From Bacillota bacterium (GTDB lineage Bacteria; Bacillota; Limnochordia; Limnochordales; ZCTH02-B6), in NCBI GenBank assembly GCA_003387805.1, contig QGSR01000066.1, forward strand, positions 1 to 8,828: a DNA stretch of 8,828 bases, read 5' to 3'. This document shows, in pieces, positions 6,368 to 8,828 of the stretch (position 1 is the first letter of the stretch; every line of letters begins with the position of its first letter). Both the position numbers and the translations under genes were made by a program. Under the pieces are notes generated by a model. The model did no database searches and was not told the DNA's origin. It saw only the letters and a list, made by a program, of their open reading frames with translations.

Positions 6368-8056
6368 TCAGCCCGCCGCCCGCTTGCGCTCTTCCTCCTC
6401 CCGCAAGACCCGGCGGAGCACTTTGCCCACCAGCGTCTTCGGCAGCTCCTCCCTGAACTCGATTTCTTTCGGCACCTTGTAGCGGGCCAGATTTTGCCGG
6501 CAGTGCTCGATGAGCTCCTCCGCGGTGGCCCGCGCGCCTTCTTTCAGGACGACAAAGGCTTTCACCGTTTCGCCGCGGTACGGGTCCGGCACGCCGATGA
6601 CGGCCGCCTCCTGCACCGCGGGGTGGGCGAACAGCACTTCCTCGATTTCGCGCGGGTAGATGTTGAACCCGCCGGCGATGATCATGTCTTTCTCCCGGTC
6701 GACGATGTAGAAGTAGCCCTCTTCGTCCACGGTGGCCACGTCGCCCGTATGCAGCCAGCCGTCCTTGAGGGCGGCCGCGGTGGCTTCGGGATTGTTCCAG
6801 TAGCCCTTCATCACCTGGGGCCCGCGAATCAAGAGCTCCCCGGGCTGGCCCACGGGAACGTCCTCGCCGGTTTCCAGGTCGACGATGCGGCAGTCGGTGT
6901 CGGGCCACGGCAAGCCGATGCTGCCTTCTTTGCGCCGGCCCCAGACGGGGTTGGCGTGGGTCACCGGCGACGCCTCGGTGAGGCCGTAGCCTTCCACCAG
7001 CTTGCCGCCGGTCAGCTGCTCGAACTTCACCTGCACGTCCACCGGCAGGGGCGCCGCGCCGCTGACGCACGCCTCGATGGAGCTGAGGTCCAGCTGCCGG
7101 GCCTTCGGGTGGTTGAGAATCGCGATGTACATGGTCGGCACGCCGGGGAAGACGTGGGGCTTGTGCTTTTGAATCAGTGACAAAATATTGTCGATGTCCC
7201 TGGGGTTGGGCACCAGAATCATGGTGCCGCCGCCGAAGAAGGTGTAGTTGAGCACCGTCGTCAGCCCGTACACGTGGAAAAACGGCAGCGCCGCCAGCAC
7301 CCGGAACGGGCGGACTTTGAACTCCGAAAGCCACGCCGAGATCTGGACGCAGTTGGCGTACAGGTTGAAGTGGGTCAGCATCGCGCCTTTCGGAATGCCC
7401 GTGGTGCCGCCGGTGTACTGCAGCACGGCCAGATCTTCTTTGGCGTCGACCGCGGCCGGCTCGGGCACCGGGTGGTGGCGCAGCATGTCGGCCCAGCGCT
7501 GCACGTCCGCGCCCGGCGGAATTTTCCCCACCAAATCCCGCTTGACGATGGGGAAGAGCCAGCGCAAGGGCGCGGGCATGTAGTCGCCGATGCCGGTGAC
7601 GATGACGTGTTTCAGCTGCGTGCGCGGCCGCACCTGCTCGATGTCGCGGAAGCGCACGTCCAGGGCGATGAGGTGCGTCGCGCCGCTGTCCTTCAGCAAA
7701 ATTTCCATCTCACGGGGCGTGTACAGCGGGTTGACCATGACGACCACGGCGCCCAGCCACAGCACCGCGTAGTAGGCCACCACGGTCTGGGGCGTGTTGG
7801 GCAGCATGATGCCCACCCGGTCGCCCGGGCGGACGCCGAGGCTTTGCAGCGCGCCGGCCATCCGTTGGACTTCGTCCAGCAGCTGCCCGTAAGAAATTTC
7901 CCGGTTGAAATACACCATGGCGGTGCGCTCCGGATGCTCCCGGGCGGCCCGCAGCAGGGGCAGCGCCAACGACTCCTCCGGGTACTCCAGGGACGCCGGA
8001 ACGCCCTCCGGGTAAAACTTCGTCCAAGGGCGGGCACTGAGCGGCAACGTCCACAT
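6368..8056 (-). CDS. fadD: Long-chain fatty-acid--CoA ligase (FadD/LcfA type)
   Basis: A 562-residue AMP-forming ligase of the ANL superfamily that would activate free fatty acids to acyl-CoA with ATP through an acyl-adenylate, supplying substrate to FadE. All core motifs are present: the phosphate-binding loop at 214-226 (YTGGTTGIPKGAM), YGLTEASP at 357-364, GWLHTGD at 433-439 with Asp439, the hinge region DREKDMIIAGGFNIYP at 453-468, and the adenylation lysine Lys545 in LPKTLVGK. The insert DYMPAPLRWLFPIVKR (158-173) and the start RPWTKFYPEGVP are typical of the Bacillus LcfA group, favouring long-chain substrates, though chain length cannot be read from sequence. A stop codon lies in frame just upstream, so ATG at 8056 is the earliest possible start. 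TTG at codon 4 is an alternative. It begins 6 bases after the preceding ligase gene and ends 81 bases before fadN. Membrane association is likely only peripheral. Confidence 0.93.
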   Translation of the reverse strand: MWTLPLSARPWTKFYPEGVPASLEYPEESLALPLLRAAREHPERTAMVYFNREISYGQLLDEVQRMAGALQSLGVRPGDRVGIMLPNTPQTVVAYYAVLWLGAVVVMVNPLYTPREMEILLKDSGATHLIALDVRFRDIEQVRPRTQLKHVIVTGIGDYMPAPLRWLFPIVKRDLVGKIPPGADVQRWADMLRHHPVPEPAAVDAKEDLAVLQYTGGTTGIPKGAMLTHFNLYANCVQISAWLSEFKVRPFRVLAALPFFHVYGLTTVLNYTFFGGGTMILVPNPRDIDNILSLIQKHKPHVFPGVPTMYIAILNHPKARQLDLSSIEACVSGAAPLPVDVQVKFEQLTGGKLVEGYGLTEASPVTHANPVWGRRKEGSIGLPWPDTDCRIVDLETGEDVPVGQPGELLIRGPQVMKGYWNNPEATAAALKDGWLHTGDVATVDEEGYFYIVDREKDMIIAGGFNIYPREIEEVLFAHPAVQEAAVIGVPDPYRGETVKAFVVLKEGARATAEELIEHCRQNLARYKVPKEIEFREELPKTLVGKVLRRVLREEEERKRAAG

Positions 8057-8062
8057 CCCCCT
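8045..8062 (-). promoter_or_regulatory. Start-deciding ribosome binding site of the fadD-type ligase
   Basis: After the TGA of the upstream gene (8065-8063) the minus strand reads AGGGGG directly against the ATG at 8056-8054, which leaves no spacer. The same purine run is 9 bases from the in-frame TTG at 8047-8045 (codon 4), a normal spacing. Initiation at TTG, removing three residues, is therefore plausible. Alternatively, the ATG may be used through coupling to the preceding stop. Confidence 0.45.
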
Positions 8063-8828
8063 TCAAGATCCGACTTCCGCGGACGCGGCCGTCTCCTGGC
8101 GAGACGGGTCCGCATCCGCCGCTTCCTCGGCGGCGGGCTGCCGCTCGTCGTACAGAGCGGCCACCAAATGGCTGAACCGTTCCATGACGGCTTTGCGCTT
8201 GACCTTGAGCGTCGGGGTCACGTCCCCTTCTTCCTGATGGAGGCGGGTGGGCAAGATGGCGAAGCGCTTCACCCGCTCGGGGCCGGCCAGCGTCTTGTTG
8301 ACTTTGTCCACCTCCGCCTGGATGAGCTCCCGCACTTGCTCGTTCTGGGTCAGGTCGGTGTAGGTGGTGTAGGGGATTTTTTGGTTTTGGGCCCAGTTGC
8401 CGACGTTTTCCTCGTCGATGACGATGAGCGCGGTGATGTAGCGGCGCCCGTCGCCGATGACTACCGCGTCGTTGATGTACGGGCTGAACTTCAGCTTGTT
8501 TTCGATGTACTGCGGCGCGATGTTTTTGCCGCCCGCCGTGATGAACAGGTCCTTCTTCCGGTCGGTAATGCGCAGGTAGCCTTCTTCGTCCAGCTCGCCC
8601 ACGTCGCCGGACAGGAGCCAGCCGTCCCGCAGCGCCTGCGCGGTGGCTTCGGGATCGTTGTAGTAGCCTTTGAAGACGTTGTTGCCTTTGACGAGAATTT
8701 CGCCGTCCTCGGCGATGCGCACCTCCACGCCCGGCAGCGGCAGGCCGACCGTGCCCAGCTTAATGCGGTCGCCGTGATGAATGGTGGTGGGCCCGGACCC
8801 CTCCGGCATCCCGCCCACTTCACGGATA
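8063..8828 (-). CDS. Long-chain acyl-CoA synthetase, FAA1/FadD15 type (partial, N-terminus off window)
   Basis: The C-terminal 254 residues of an AMP-forming acyl-CoA synthetase; the ATP-loop half lies beyond the window end. Visible in order, numbered from the first whole codon in the window: GLPLPGVEVRI at 28-38, GNNVFKGYYNDPEAT at 48-62, GWLLSGDVG at 69-77 with Asp75, the hinge DRKKDLFITAGGKNIAP at 89-105, and TPTLKVKRK at 204-212 with the likely catalytic lysine. The wording of these motifs (NVFKGYY, GGKNIAPQYIE, TPTLKVKR) is that of the eukaryote-like FAA1/FadD15 group (COG1022), not of the FadD/LcfA group encoded next door. The last 25 or so residues form an Ala/Glu-rich acidic tail. The TGA at 8065-8063 is followed 6 bases later by the next ligase gene, so the two are surely co-transcribed. 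It probably activates a different range of fatty acids from its neighbour, but that is inference. Confidence 0.92.
   Translation of the reverse strand, partial: IREVGGMPEGSGPTTIHHGDRIKLGTVGLPLPGVEVRIAEDGEILVKGNNVFKGYYNDPEATAQALRDGWLLSGDVGELDEEGYLRITDRKKDLFITAGGKNIAPQYIENKLKFSPYINDAVVIGDGRRYITALIVIDEENVGNWAQNQKIPYTTYTDLTQNEQVRELIQAEVDKVNKTLAGPERVKRFAILPTRLHQEEGDVTPTLKVKRKAVMERFSHLVAALYDERQPAAEEAADADPSRQETAASAEVGS

Noticed and set aside
3914..7180. A 1088-codon open frame on the plus strand opposite fadN and the ligase gene
   Set aside because: It is rich in His, Arg, Gln, Ala and Val with no recognisable domains. It runs antisense through two clearly conserved genes and the gap between them. 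Long antisense frames are expected in GC-rich genes with strong third-position bias.

Overview
The window is GC-rich bacterial DNA in which every gene I can support lies on the minus strand. Transcription therefore runs from high to low coordinates. The core is a fatty-acid beta-oxidation operon. The three central proteins match, along their full length, the domain order and C-terminal tails I recall for the Bacillus FadN, FadA and FadE proteins: the multifunctional enzyme has its dehydrogenase half before its hydratase half, and the acyl-CoA dehydrogenase is about 590 residues long. With the purine-rich ribosome binding sites and the high GC, this suggests a high-GC member of the Bacillota (Symbiobacterium, Thermaerobacter or Limnochordia-like). 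That assignment is inference, because no rRNA or other taxonomic marker is present.

Layout in transcription order. 8828-8063: C-terminal part of a long-chain acyl-CoA synthetase of the FAA1/FadD15 type, cut by the window edge. 8056-6368: a complete second acyl-CoA ligase of the FadD/LcfA type, starting 6 bases after the first. 6367-6287: an 81-base gap with a strong hairpin. 6286-3881: fadN, a fused 3-hydroxyacyl-CoA dehydrogenase/enoyl-CoA hydratase. 3866-2673: fadA, a thiolase. 2673-895: fadE, an acyl-CoA dehydrogenase whose start codon overlaps the fadA stop by one base. Together these genes would activate long-chain fatty acids to CoA esters and take them round the whole beta-oxidation spiral. 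The electron-transfer flavoprotein and any FadR-type regulator are not in the window, nor is the operon promoter.

After fadE come 114 bases with a possible promoter and a palindrome, then two small genes unrelated to beta-oxidation. The first (780-454) encodes a 108-residue secreted protein. It carries a Sec signal peptide and, after it, a motif resembling the double-glycine leaders of bacteriocins and other peptide natural products. A perfect 20-bp inverted repeat follows its stop codon. The second (362-1, cut by the window edge) starts at GTG and encodes a tryptophan-rich membrane protein with about three membrane segments. This pair is the least explained part of the window and the most interesting.

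No stretch longer than 115 bases lacks a gene. I saw no tRNA, rRNA, CRISPR array, insertion sequence or riboswitch.
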